DNA from: Actinomycetota bacterium | Lineage (GTDB): Bacteria > Actinomycetota > Acidimicrobiia > Acidimicrobiales > Ilumatobacteraceae | Direction of reading: 5' to 3' | NCBI GenBank assembly: GCA_005788205.1 | Contig: SXYT01000133.1 | Span: 1-5,203, forward strand | DNA: 5,203 bases | Shown: positions 1 through 5,018 of the stretch, in pieces | Numbering within the stretch: the first letter of the stretch is position 1 | Layout of the letters: every line of letters begins with the position of its first letter | Program-made: the position numbers and the translations under genes | Notes under the pieces: model-generated | What the model saw: only the letters and a program-made list of their open reading frames with translations | Told to the model about the DNA's origin: nothing | The model's database searches: none

Positions 1-1
1 C

Positions 2-790
2 CTCAACCTGCACAAGCCGTTCTGCATCCCCCACGGGGGCGGCGGACCAGGTGTCGGACCTGTGGCAGTGCGCGCGCACCTGGCAGATTTCCTGCCGGGC
101 GATCCTGTCAACCCCGTCTCAGCCGTGGGCCCGGTCTCCGGTGCCAACTTCGGCTCAGCATCGATTCTCGGCATCCCCTGGGTGTACATCACCATGATGG
201 GCCCGGACGGGCTGCGCAGAGCGACGGTGGACGCGATCCTCTCCGCGAACTACGTGGCGGCCCGCCTGCGTGACGCCTTCCCCGTGCTCTACGCGGGTGG
301 TCACGGGACAGTGGCGCACGAGTGCATCCTGAACGTCGCCGAGGTCGTCCGGGGAACCGGGGTGTCCATCGACGACGTGGCCAAGCGCCTGATGGACTTC
401 TGTTTCCACGCCCCGACGATGAGCTTCCCCGTGGCGAACACGCTCATGGTGGAGCCCACTGAGAGCGAGACCCTCGAGGAGCTCAACCGCTTCTGCGAGG
501 CGATGCTCGCCATCAGGCGCGAGATCGACGAGGTCCGCGACGGAACCATTGCGGCCACCGACTCCCCGCTCCACCACGCGCCCCACACCGTCGAGGACGT
601 CATCGGCGAATGGGGTCGCGCATACGGCCGCGAGAAGGCGCTGTACCCGCTGCCGACGCTGCGCACGCGCGGGTACTTCCCGCCGGTGTCGCGGATAGAC
701 GCAGCGTACGGTGACCGCAACCTCGTGTGCACGTGCGGCCCGATCGAGGCGTACGCCGACTCGCTGGTGTCCGATACTGTGCCCGCATGA
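2..790 (+). CDS. gcvP: Glycine dehydrogenase (decarboxylating), P protein, C-terminal part
   Basis: The 5' end lies outside the window; 262 codons are visible, open from base 2. The product is the PLP-dependent P protein of the cytoplasmic glycine cleavage system, which decarboxylates glycine and passes the aminomethyl group to lipoylated GcvH. The fragment opens with the family's PLP-lysine signature, NLHKPFCIPHGGGGPG, with the Schiff-base lysine at bases 14-16. GSASILGIPW, MMGPDGL, VAHECIL, HAPTMSFPV and EPTESE follow in family order. The end (YPLPTLR, then AYGDRNLVCTCGPIEAY) is that of the single-chain enzyme of about 950 residues rather than of the split GcvPB subunit; this is a judgement from remembered family ends. 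One oddity is a cysteine (401-403) where the family usually has glycine before FHAPTMS. The TGA stop overlaps the next start as ATGA. Identification is very secure. Confidence 0.97.
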   Translation, partial: LNLHKPFCIPHGGGGPGVGPVAVRAHLADFLPGDPVNPVSAVGPVSGANFGSASILGIPWVYITMMGPDGLRRATVDAILSANYVAARLRDAFPVLYAGGHGTVAHECILNVAEVVRGTGVSIDDVAKRLMDFCFHAPTMSFPVANTLMVEPTESETLEELNRFCEAMLAIRREIDEVRDGTIAATDSPLHHAPHTVEDVIGEWGRAYGREKALYPLPTLRTRGYFPPVSRIDAAYGDRNLVCTCGPIEAYADSLVSDTVPA

Positions 791-1203
791 ACGAACCAGG
801 CGGCCAGAACCCGGTGGAGCAGTTGCTGGCCCTGGTGGCCGCGCTCGACCCCGTGGATTTCGCGTCACGCGCTGTCGACGCGTCGCGTCGCACCACCGAG
901 TCATTGATCGTCATTCTCGAGAACTTCGCCTCCACCGTCGACAACCTGAACCGCACCACCACCCGCATCAACTCGCTCCTCGACGAGGTGGAAGAGCCGT
1001 TGCGCCGCATCATGCCCCAGGTTGGCAATGCCATGAACGCCGCGGCATCGCTCGGCGAGATCGCCTCCTCTCTCGGGGAACTGACGAAACGCCTCGGGCC
1101 GCTCGCATCCATGGCGGAGAGCGCCGGGGGCCTCTTTGGTCTCAAGCCCAACAGGGCGCCACAGACGCCGCCGACGCCCGGGGCGTCGCCGCCCTCTTCT
1201 TAG
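787..1203 (+). CDS. Helical protein of unknown function, translationally coupled to gcvP
   Basis: I do not recognise this 138-residue protein and assign no function. The start is taken at the ATG whose ATGA overlaps the gcvP stop; no good Shine-Dalgarno precedes it, which fits coupling to gcvP translation. The frame stays open 20 codons further upstream, but that stretch lies inside the conserved gcvP C-terminus. Residues 8 to about 118 look almost wholly alpha-helical and amphipathic. They include a segment with regularly spaced hydrophobics (IVILENFASTVDNLNRTTTR) followed by LLDEVEEPLRRIMPQ. The last 18 residues are rich in Pro, Ser and Thr and probably disordered. There is no signal peptide, no clear transmembrane segment, no cysteine and no catalytic motif. 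The style recalls the helical, phasin-like or apolipoprotein-like small proteins annotated in actinobacteria, but that is resemblance only. Codon use matches its neighbours. The gene is likely real; its role is unknown. Confidence 0.8.
   Translation: MNEPGGQNPVEQLLALVAALDPVDFASRAVDASRRTTESLIVILENFASTVDNLNRTTTRINSLLDEVEEPLRRIMPQVGNAMNAAASLGEIASSLGELTKRLGPLASMAESAGGLFGLKPNRAPQTPPTPGASPPSS
1172..1188. terminator. GC-rich hairpin at the convergent gene ends, possible weak bidirectional terminator
   Basis: CGACGCC at 1172-1178 pairs with GGCGTCG at 1182-1188 around a CGG loop: a perfect 7-bp stem. It lies inside the last codons of the plus-strand unknown gene and about 20 bp beyond the gcvT stop on the minus strand. 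On the plus strand a T-rich tract (1210-1219) follows, but some 20 bases after the stem, so it is not a canonical intrinsic terminator. On the minus strand no T tract follows. The hairpin might also be an accident of GC-rich coding sequence. Confidence 0.25.
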
Positions 1204-1207
1204 GGGT

Positions 1208-2263
1208 TCATTTCTTTTTCGCCACGAACGGCATCGTGACGACGGTCGCCTCGATCAGTGTCCCGCGCACGTCGGCTGACAGGACCTCGCCCGGGGCGCA
1301 CGACCGGTCGACCAAGGCCATCGCCACGCAGTGCCCGAGCGTCGGCGAGAAGTTGCCGCTGGTGATGCGGCCCACCGAAGCGCCCGAGTGGTCCCTCAGT
1401 TCGCACCCGTCGCGGGCCGGCCTGCGACCGTCAATGCGCAGGCCAACGAGGCGCCTCGCCGGTCCGGTCTGCTTCTCTGCGAGGAGCGCCTCCCTCCCGC
1501 GGAACGAAGGCTTGTCCCACGCCACGACCCATTCGAGCCCGGCCTGCAGAGGCGTGATGCCCTCTCCCAGCTCATGCCCATGCAGCGGGAGCGCGGCCTC
1601 CAAGCGAAGCGTGTCCCGCGCCCCGAGACCCGCAGGTGCCGCACCAGCAGCGATGAGACACTCCCAGACGGACACGGCCCCCGCGAGCGGGACAGCGATC
1701 TCGATGCCGTCCTCCCCCGTGTAACCAGTGCCCGCGACGGTGCTGGCATGCCCGAGCACATCGACGCGCGACACCCGGAAGCGTCCGACACCGGCGGCCT
1801 CGGGGCAGAAGGTTCGCACCGCGTCACGGGCACCCGGGCCCTGCACCGCGATGACCGCCCGCGAGGCCGTGGTGTCGGTCCCGCCGATTGCCGAGATGAC
1901 GCGGTCGGTGTTGGAGGCGTTCGGCATCACGTCGAAGACGTCGTCGTCCACCCACCACACGATGATGTCGTCGAGCACGCTGGCGTCTGATGGGTCGAGC
2001 AGGTGGGTGTACTGCGCGCGGCCGGGACCGATCTTCGTGAGGTCGTTCGTGAGCGCCGTCTGCAGGCTCCCCAGCGCCCCGGGGCCCTCGAGACGGACGG
2101 TGCCCAGGTGGCTGACATCGAACATCGCGGTACTTGTGCGGCACGCTGCATGCTCGGCAAGAGTCCCGGAAGGGTACGCAATCGGCATCTCCCATCCGCC
2201 GAAAGCCGCCATCTTCGCACCGAGAGCACGGTGCACCGGATCCAGCGGCGACAATCGCGCCAT
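1208..2263 (-). CDS. gcvT: Aminomethyltransferase, T protein of the glycine cleavage system
   Basis: This cytoplasmic enzyme of 351 residues, near the usual family length, releases ammonia from the aminomethyl-lipoyl arm of GcvH and transfers the methylene to tetrahydrofolate, giving 5,10-methylene-THF. The N-terminal folate-binding domain shows FGGWEMPIAYPSG (21-33) and FDVSHLG (48-54). LDDIIV contains Asp98, aligning with the catalytic aspartate of characterised T proteins, and NASN (115-118) follows. Further on are GTGYTGEDGIEI (178-189), GLGARDTLRLEAALPLHGHE (212-231) and TSGNFSPTLGH (301-311), the last in the C-terminal barrel domain. The ATG at 2263 is chosen because family homology begins there; the frame runs open to 2431, but only through sequence coding for MerR 2. 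The start shares its A with the upstream stop (TGATG) and has no Shine-Dalgarno, so it is probably translated by re-initiation. It converges on the gcvP-linked gene with a 4-bp gap. Confidence 0.96.
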   Translation of the reverse strand: MARLSPLDPVHRALGAKMAAFGGWEMPIAYPSGTLAEHAACRTSTAMFDVSHLGTVRLEGPGALGSLQTALTNDLTKIGPGRAQYTHLLDPSDASVLDDIIVWWVDDDVFDVMPNASNTDRVISAIGGTDTTASRAVIAVQGPGARDAVRTFCPEAAGVGRFRVSRVDVLGHASTVAGTGYTGEDGIEIAVPLAGAVSVWECLIAAGAAPAGLGARDTLRLEAALPLHGHELGEGITPLQAGLEWVVAWDKPSFRGREALLAEKQTGPARRLVGLRIDGRRPARDGCELRDHSGASVGRITSGNFSPTLGHCVAMALVDRSCAPGEVLSADVRGTLIEATVVTMPFVAKKK

Positions 2264-2730
2264 CAGAGGATTGCGGCGCCGGAATCCTGCGCCTTTGTCT
2301 CCACCACACGGATGCGCTCGCCGAGCGACACGATCCGTCTGTCGATCTCGTCCTTCACGCCGGCGAGGGGCAGCACGTTGAGAACACCCTGGCCGTGCCG
2401 GACGACGTCGATCAAGTTGTCTCCGTCGCACAGGATCACGGAGTTGCCGTCGATCACGATGTGGGCCGATGCGATTTCGGTGTCGACATGCTCCCTCATG
2501 TACGCGAAGACGATGCGGATCTTCGGGAGTTTGATGCCGGCATCCAGCAACTTCTTGATGACCTTCAGTTCGAGCAGGTCCTTGTAGGTGTAGAGGCGGC
2601 GCGAGCCGCTGCCTGACGCGTCAGCCGCAGTCGGCCGGATCAGATTGGTGCTGGCCCAGTAGTCGAGCTGTCGGTAGGTGATGCCGACGATCTCTGCTGC
2701 ACTGTGCCCGCTGTACGTCTCGATGCTCAT
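2263..2730 (-). CDS. MerR-family transcriptional regulator 2 (Rv1830 type)
   Basis: A 155-residue DNA-binding regulator. Residues 10-80 form a MerR-type winged helix: AAEIVGITYRQLDYWASTNL, then a Gly/Ser-rich wing with SRRLYTYKDLLELKVIKKLL. The C-terminal part (90-125), containing GQGVLNVLPL, matches what I remember of the Rv1830 group (called ResR or McdR in M. tuberculosis, linked there to growth and cell-division control). It is not a typical metal-binding tail, having a single Cys and no paired cysteines. Position after the BFN gene supports the same orthology. The ATG at 2730 is preferred because AAGG lies 8 nt upstream. An in-frame ATG at 2748 and a GTG at 2754 lack good ribosome sites. 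The stop overlaps the gcvT start, so the regulator and gcvT share a message. Whether it controls gcvT, the cell cycle or both cannot be read from sequence. Confidence 0.9.
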   Translation of the reverse strand: MSIETYSGHSAAEIVGITYRQLDYWASTNLIRPTAADASGSGSRRLYTYKDLLELKVIKKLLDAGIKLPKIRIVFAYMREHVDTEIASAHIVIDGNSVILCDGDNLIDVVRHGQGVLNVLPLAGVKDEIDRRIVSLGERIRVVETKAQDSGAAIL

Positions 2731-2738
2731 TGGTCCCA

Positions 2739-2746
2739 CCTTCTCC
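2739..2746 (-). promoter_or_regulatory. Ribosome binding site that fixes the MerR 2 start
   Basis: On the minus strand the sequence reads GGAGAAGG, with 8 nt between its AAGG and the ATG at 2730. It decides for the inner ATG over the two longer in-frame starts at 2748 and 2754. Confidence 0.6.
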
Positions 2747-2752
2747 ATGTCC

Positions 2753-2775
2753 ACCCGGGCGGGTCACACCCGGGT
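2753..2775. repeat. Two ACCCGGG palindrome half-copies, 15 bp apart: candidate operator
   Basis: ACCCGGGT at 2768-2775 is a perfect 8-bp palindrome, and a second copy, ACCCGGGC, lies at 2753-2760. Centre-to-centre spacing is 15 bp, and a GGGT (2761-2764) sits between them. The pair falls between the predicted -10 box and the MerR 2 coding start, where a repressor or autoregulator could bind. Binding is inference. GC-rich DNA yields such words by chance, but two copies in 23 bp in the only intergenic gap are suggestive. Confidence 0.35.
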
Positions 2776-2792
2776 AACTACACGGATGTAAG

Positions 2793-2821
2793 ACGCTAGG
2801 GGTGCCCGGCCGCGAACGCAA
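2793..2821 (-). promoter_or_regulatory. Predicted housekeeping-type promoter for MerR 2–gcvT
   Basis: On the minus strand TTGCGT (2821-2816) and TAGCGT (2798-2793) are separated by exactly 17 bp. The -10 fits the actinobacterial TAnnnT pattern and the -35 resembles TTGACA. Transcription would start near 2786, leaving a leader of roughly 55 nt that carries the palindromes and the ribosome site. The spacer is a normal 17 bp, not the 19-20 bp typical of promoters activated by metal-sensing MerR proteins, so classic MerR-style unwinding is not indicated here. Confidence 0.45.
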
Positions 2822-2835
2822 GGGCCTGATGGCCC
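2822..2835 (-). terminator. Short GC hairpin after the BFN gene, possible weak terminator
   Basis: On the minus strand GGGCC-ATCA-GGCCC forms a perfect 5-bp stem with a 4-nt loop three bases after the BFN stop codon, followed by TTGCGTT rather than a run of T. It directly abuts the predicted -35 box of the next unit. It is too short and too poor in T for a confident terminator, and read-through into MerR 2–gcvT is likely. Confidence 0.25.
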
Positions 2836-2838
2836 GGT

Positions 2839-3327
2839 TCAGAGGTTGAAGTCGTCAGGGTTTATGTTCTCGATGAAATCACGGAATTCGTCCAGGATTT
2901 CGCCGTCGTCGTCGCCGGTCTCCTGCGGGACAGACCCGACCTCGTCGAGCATGGCCTCAGCAGCGAAAATCGGGGCATTGGCCCTCAGGGCGAGTGCGAG
3001 ACCGTCCGACGGACGGCACGAGACAGTGGTCTCCTCCCCCGTAGAAGAGAGCAGGACGAGTTCGGCGAAGAAGGTTCCCTCCTTCACGTGGGTCAACACG
3101 GTTCTCTTCACGCTCACACCGAGTCTCTCGAGCGCGAGCACGAAGAGATCATGCGTCAACGGCCTCGGTGAGACCTCACCGTCGAGCATCATCCGGATGA
3201 CCATTCCCTCGTTCAGGCCGATGAAAATGTCGAATTGGCGTCTTGGCTGGTCATCCTCGCGCAGGGTCACGACGAAGCTGTTGGTGGCGCGACTGCGCTC
3301 CACCCGGCGGACGGAGAGAGGTCTCAT
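2839..3327 (-). CDS. Bifunctional nuclease (BFN/DUF151) domain protein, Rv1829 type
   Basis: A 162-residue protein covered almost entirely by the BFN/DUF151 domain. Family landmarks are RPLTHDL (55-61), EGTFFAEL (83-90), RPSDGLALALR (105-115) and the C-terminal NPDDF (156-160), the last shared with M. tuberculosis Rv1829 as I remember it. The acidic stretch 138-152 before that tail is also typical. The domain is named after a plant protein with reported RNase and DNase activity. Activity of bacterial members is largely unproven, so the product name should be read as a fold label. The ATG at 3327 is preferred to the GTG at 3333, because GAGG lies 5 nt before the ATG but would touch the GTG. 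The start sits just downstream of the MerR 1 stop (3330-3332), so the genes are almost certainly co-transcribed. No signal peptide is visible and the protein is probably cytoplasmic. Confidence 0.93.
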   Translation of the reverse strand: MRPLSVRRVERSRATNSFVVTLREDDQPRRQFDIFIGLNEGMVIRMMLDGEVSPRPLTHDLFVLALERLGVSVKRTVLTHVKEGTFFAELVLLSSTGEETTVSCRPSDGLALALRANAPIFAAEAMLDEVGSVPQETGDDDGEILDEFRDFIENINPDDFNL

Positions 3328-3329
3328 GG

Positions 3330-4148
3330 TCACCTCGGCTCGGTGAGGCGCGCTGTCTCGCGGGCGAGGAGGGCGCCACGGAGGCTGCCCCCCAGGTCGA
3401 GAAGTTCGTCGAGCATCTCCAGGGCTTCGGTGCGCCCGTTGGCGTTGCGGGCGCGCAACAACGGAAGGATGCGCTGCTCGAACAGGCTCAACTCACGCTC
3501 TGCACTCGTCTTCCACGCGCGAAGGTGACGGATGTCGATGCCGAGGTCACGGAAACGACCCGCGACACGTGCGATCTCCACCGAATGGGGCTCGAAGAAC
3601 GTGGTGTCCCCGACGTCGTGGCCGCTCACCAGACCTGCCTGCTCGAGTTCCTTGAGGAAGGACGCGTCTATCGAGCACCTCGCGAGGAGAATGTCGCGCG
3701 GAAGTGACTCGGTCTGGTCGGCGTGGCGGGCGGCCACCTTGCTCTGCTCCCGCGAGACGATCGTGGCCGGCACGTCCTGCTCGAGTGCAGGAGTCGTGGT
3801 GGTCGTGCGTGTGCCGCGGGGAATGGCCGCGCGGGCGGCGGGATGGGCATCGCTGCGGATCACCCCGTCGGAGACGAGCCTGAGTTCGCGGCTGATGTCA
3901 CTCGTTTCGTCGTCGAGTCTGTCCTTGATGACCCGCAACGGCAGGTAGTGAGCCCTCTGCTCCCGCAGGATCACGCGAAGCCTGTCGACCTCGGCCTCGG
4001 TGAACTGACGGTACCCGGATGCGGTCCTCTCGGGATCGATGAGACCCTGGCTCTCCAGGAAGCGGATCTTCGAGATCGTGACGTCGGGGAACTCATCGAG
4101 CAGCAATGCAAGGACCTCACCGATCGACAGATGTTCGCGTGTGCTCAC
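3330..4148 (-). CDS. Long MerR-family transcriptional regulator 1 (Rv1828 type)
   Basis: A 272-residue regulator, longer than classic MerR proteins. The N-terminal winged helix (7-78) is clear: LSIGEVLALLLDEFPDVTIS, KIRFLESQGLI, then SGYRQFTEAEVDRL and an LPLRVIKDRL helix. Residues 100-148 are a low-complexity linker with a TRTTTTT run (113-119). Residues 150-215 form a second helical module (ASFLKELEQAGLV ... VEIARVAGRFRDLGIDIRHL) that echoes the MerR fold, then a leucine-rich C-terminal helix suited to dimerisation. Cys158 is the only cysteine, so thiol metal sensing is unlikely. The layout and position match M. tuberculosis Rv1828, whose effector is, as far as I know, not established. The GTG start at 4148 overlaps the FHA stop as GTGA and has GGAGAG 6 nt upstream. 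It may autoregulate this operon; no operator is evident within the window. Confidence 0.93.
   Translation of the reverse strand: MSTREHLSIGEVLALLLDEFPDVTISKIRFLESQGLIDPERTASGYRQFTEAEVDRLRVILREQRAHYLPLRVIKDRLDDETSDISRELRLVSDGVIRSDAHPAARAAIPRGTRTTTTTPALEQDVPATIVSREQSKVAARHADQTESLPRDILLARCSIDASFLKELEQAGLVSGHDVGDTTFFEPHSVEIARVAGRFRDLGIDIRHLRAWKTSAERELSLFEQRILPLLRARNANGRTEALEMLDELLDLGGSLRGALLARETARLTEPR
3333..3336 (-). promoter_or_regulatory. Ribosome binding site of the BFN gene
   Basis: GAGG on the minus strand lies 5 nt before the ATG at 3327, inside the last codons of MerR 1. It favours that ATG over the GTG at 3333, which would leave no spacer. Confidence 0.5.
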
Positions 4149-4636
4149 TTGAGGCTCTCCGCACTCTGGAGGAACACGAGGCGGAACTTGCCGACCTGCA
4201 GTTCGTCGCCCTGTGAGATGACGATTGAATCGATCCTCGTCTGGTTCACGTAGGTGCCGTTCAGGGATCCCGAATCGGAGGCCACGTAACGACCATCGAC
4301 GAGCCGGATCTCCGTGTGCCTGCGGCTGACCGTGATGTCGTCCAGCACTATGTCGGACTCGGGGTGGCGGCCGATCGTCGTCACCTGGGTGCGCAGAACG
4401 AAGTGTGCGCCCTCGTCGTCGCCGCCACGGACCACGAGAATCGCCTCACCGGAGGGGATGTCGCCCAGGGCGACGACCACGTCGTCGGCACGGCCGGGAG
4501 CATCCATCAGTGGGTCTACCTTGGCGATCGTGATGGTGCGGTCGTCGACCACGTCCAGCACAGACCCGCACGCACTGCAGAACCCGCTGATCGGGGGGTT
4601 GCGGTGGCCGCAGCGGTTGCAGAACACGTAGGACAT
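4145..4636 (-). CDS. garA: Zinc-ribbon/FHA-domain protein, GarA (OdhI) type metabolic switch
   Basis: A 163-residue cytoplasmic protein. Residues 6-23 hold a zinc ribbon (CNRC, ten residues, CSAC). Residues 31-45 are a linker with DRTITIAKVD, sitting where GarA/OdhI carry their ETTS phospho-acceptor motif. Residues 67-157 are an FHA domain with TIGRHPESDI, VSRRH (103-107) and GSLNGTYVN (123-131), including the phosphothreonine-binding Arg90, Ser104 and Asn126. The close of the domain, GDELQVGKFRLVF, is very like GarA. In mycobacteria and corynebacteria, unphosphorylated GarA/OdhI inhibits 2-oxoglutarate dehydrogenase/decarboxylase, and phosphorylation by PknB/PknG makes the FHA domain bind its own tail and releases the block. 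Thr34 or Thr36 is the likely acceptor here by position; this is inference, as the TT pair is not kept. The start is one base after the gcvH stop, with no strong Shine-Dalgarno. The zinc ribbon is absent from mycobacterial GarA. Confidence 0.9.
   Translation of the reverse strand: MSYVFCNRCGHRNPPISGFCSACGSVLDVVDDRTITIAKVDPLMDAPGRADDVVVALGDIPSGEAILVVRGGDDEGAHFVLRTQVTTIGRHPESDIVLDDITVSRRHTEIRLVDGRYVASDSGSLNGTYVNQTRIDSIVISQGDELQVGKFRLVFLQSAESLK
4155..4160 (-). promoter_or_regulatory. Ribosome binding site of MerR 1
   Basis: GGAGAG on the minus strand, 6 nt before the GTG at 4148 and embedded in the end of the FHA gene. It supports the GTG start despite the 4-bp GTGA overlap. Confidence 0.6.
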
Positions 4637-4637
4637 G

Positions 4638-5018
4638 TCAACCGATCAGGGCCTGGTACTCCCCCGGCGAGAGCAGCCCGTCGGGCCCGCCGGACATCTC
4701 TATCTCGCAGATCCAGCCGCGACCGTACGGGTCGGTGTTGAGGAGCTCCGGCTCATCCGAGAGACCCTCGTTGACGGCCGAGACGGTTCCGCTGACGGGA
4801 GCGTAGACGTCGTTGACGCTCTTCGTGCTCTCGATCTCACTGAATGAGTCATTCGCGGAGACCACCGACCCGACGTCAGGGAGCTGCACGAAGACGATGT
4901 CCCCGAGTGCATCCTGGGCGAAGTCGGTGATCCCGATACGTGCGACAGAACCGGTGACCTGCACCCATTCGTGGTCCTTCGTGTACTGGAGATTGGAGGG
5001 GACGCTCACGTCACTCAC
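4638..5018 (-). CDS. gcvH: Glycine cleavage system H protein
   Basis: A 126-residue lipoyl carrier, normal length for the family, which shuttles the aminomethyl group between the P, T and L proteins. YTKDHEWV (12-19) is the family's N-terminal signature. GITDFAQDALGDIVFVQLP (29-47) and the lipoylation hairpin ESTKSVNDVYAPVSG (63-77) follow, with Lys66 (bases 4821-4823) as the lipoyl site. NTDPYGRGWICEIE is the usual C-terminal element. The GTG at 5018 is chosen because its GTGA overlaps the pgsA stop. A second GTG at 5009 is equally compatible with homology and would shorten the protein by three residues. Neither start has a clear Shine-Dalgarno, so coupling to pgsA translation is likely. The open frame upstream to 5192 is the shadow of pgsA. 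The next gene begins one base after the stop. Confidence 0.96.
   Translation of the reverse strand: MSDVSVPSNLQYTKDHEWVQVTGSVARIGITDFAQDALGDIVFVQLPDVGSVVSANDSFSEIESTKSVNDVYAPVSGTVSAVNEGLSDEPELLNTDPYGRGWICEIEMSGGPDGLLSPGEYQALIG

Noticed and set aside
155..904. Minus-strand open frame (249 codons) antisense to gcvP.
   Set aside because: A mirror of strongly conserved gcvP codons with Arg/Val/Gly-biased composition and no recognisable domain.
1207..1219. T-rich tract on the plus strand as the U-run of an intrinsic terminator.
   Set aside because: It encodes the AKKK end of GcvT on the minus strand, and the nearest stem ends about 20 bases earlier, too far for canonical termination.
711..1724. 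Long plus-strand open frame (337 codons) crossing the gcvP end, the unknown gene and antisense gcvT.
   Set aside because: It overlaps well-supported genes in another frame and on the other strand. Its translation is Arg/Pro/Ala-rich low-complexity sequence typical of GC-rich antisense frames, with no family motif.
1728..2381. Plus-strand open frame antisense to gcvT and MerR 2.
   Set aside because: The translation has the biased composition of a shadow frame, and both minus-strand genes show dense family motifs.
2264..2431. Upstream in-frame extension of gcvT.
   Set aside because: The extra 56 residues are Arg-rich, overlap MerR 2 coding sequence and lie before the conserved GcvT N-terminus; the TGATG junction gives a natural start.
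2731..2838. Possible riboswitch (for example glycine-type) in the gap before MerR 2–gcvT.
   Set aside because: At 108 bp, minus promoter and ribosome site, the leader is only about 55 nt. I see no paired-helix architecture or conserved core of a glycine or THF aptamer.
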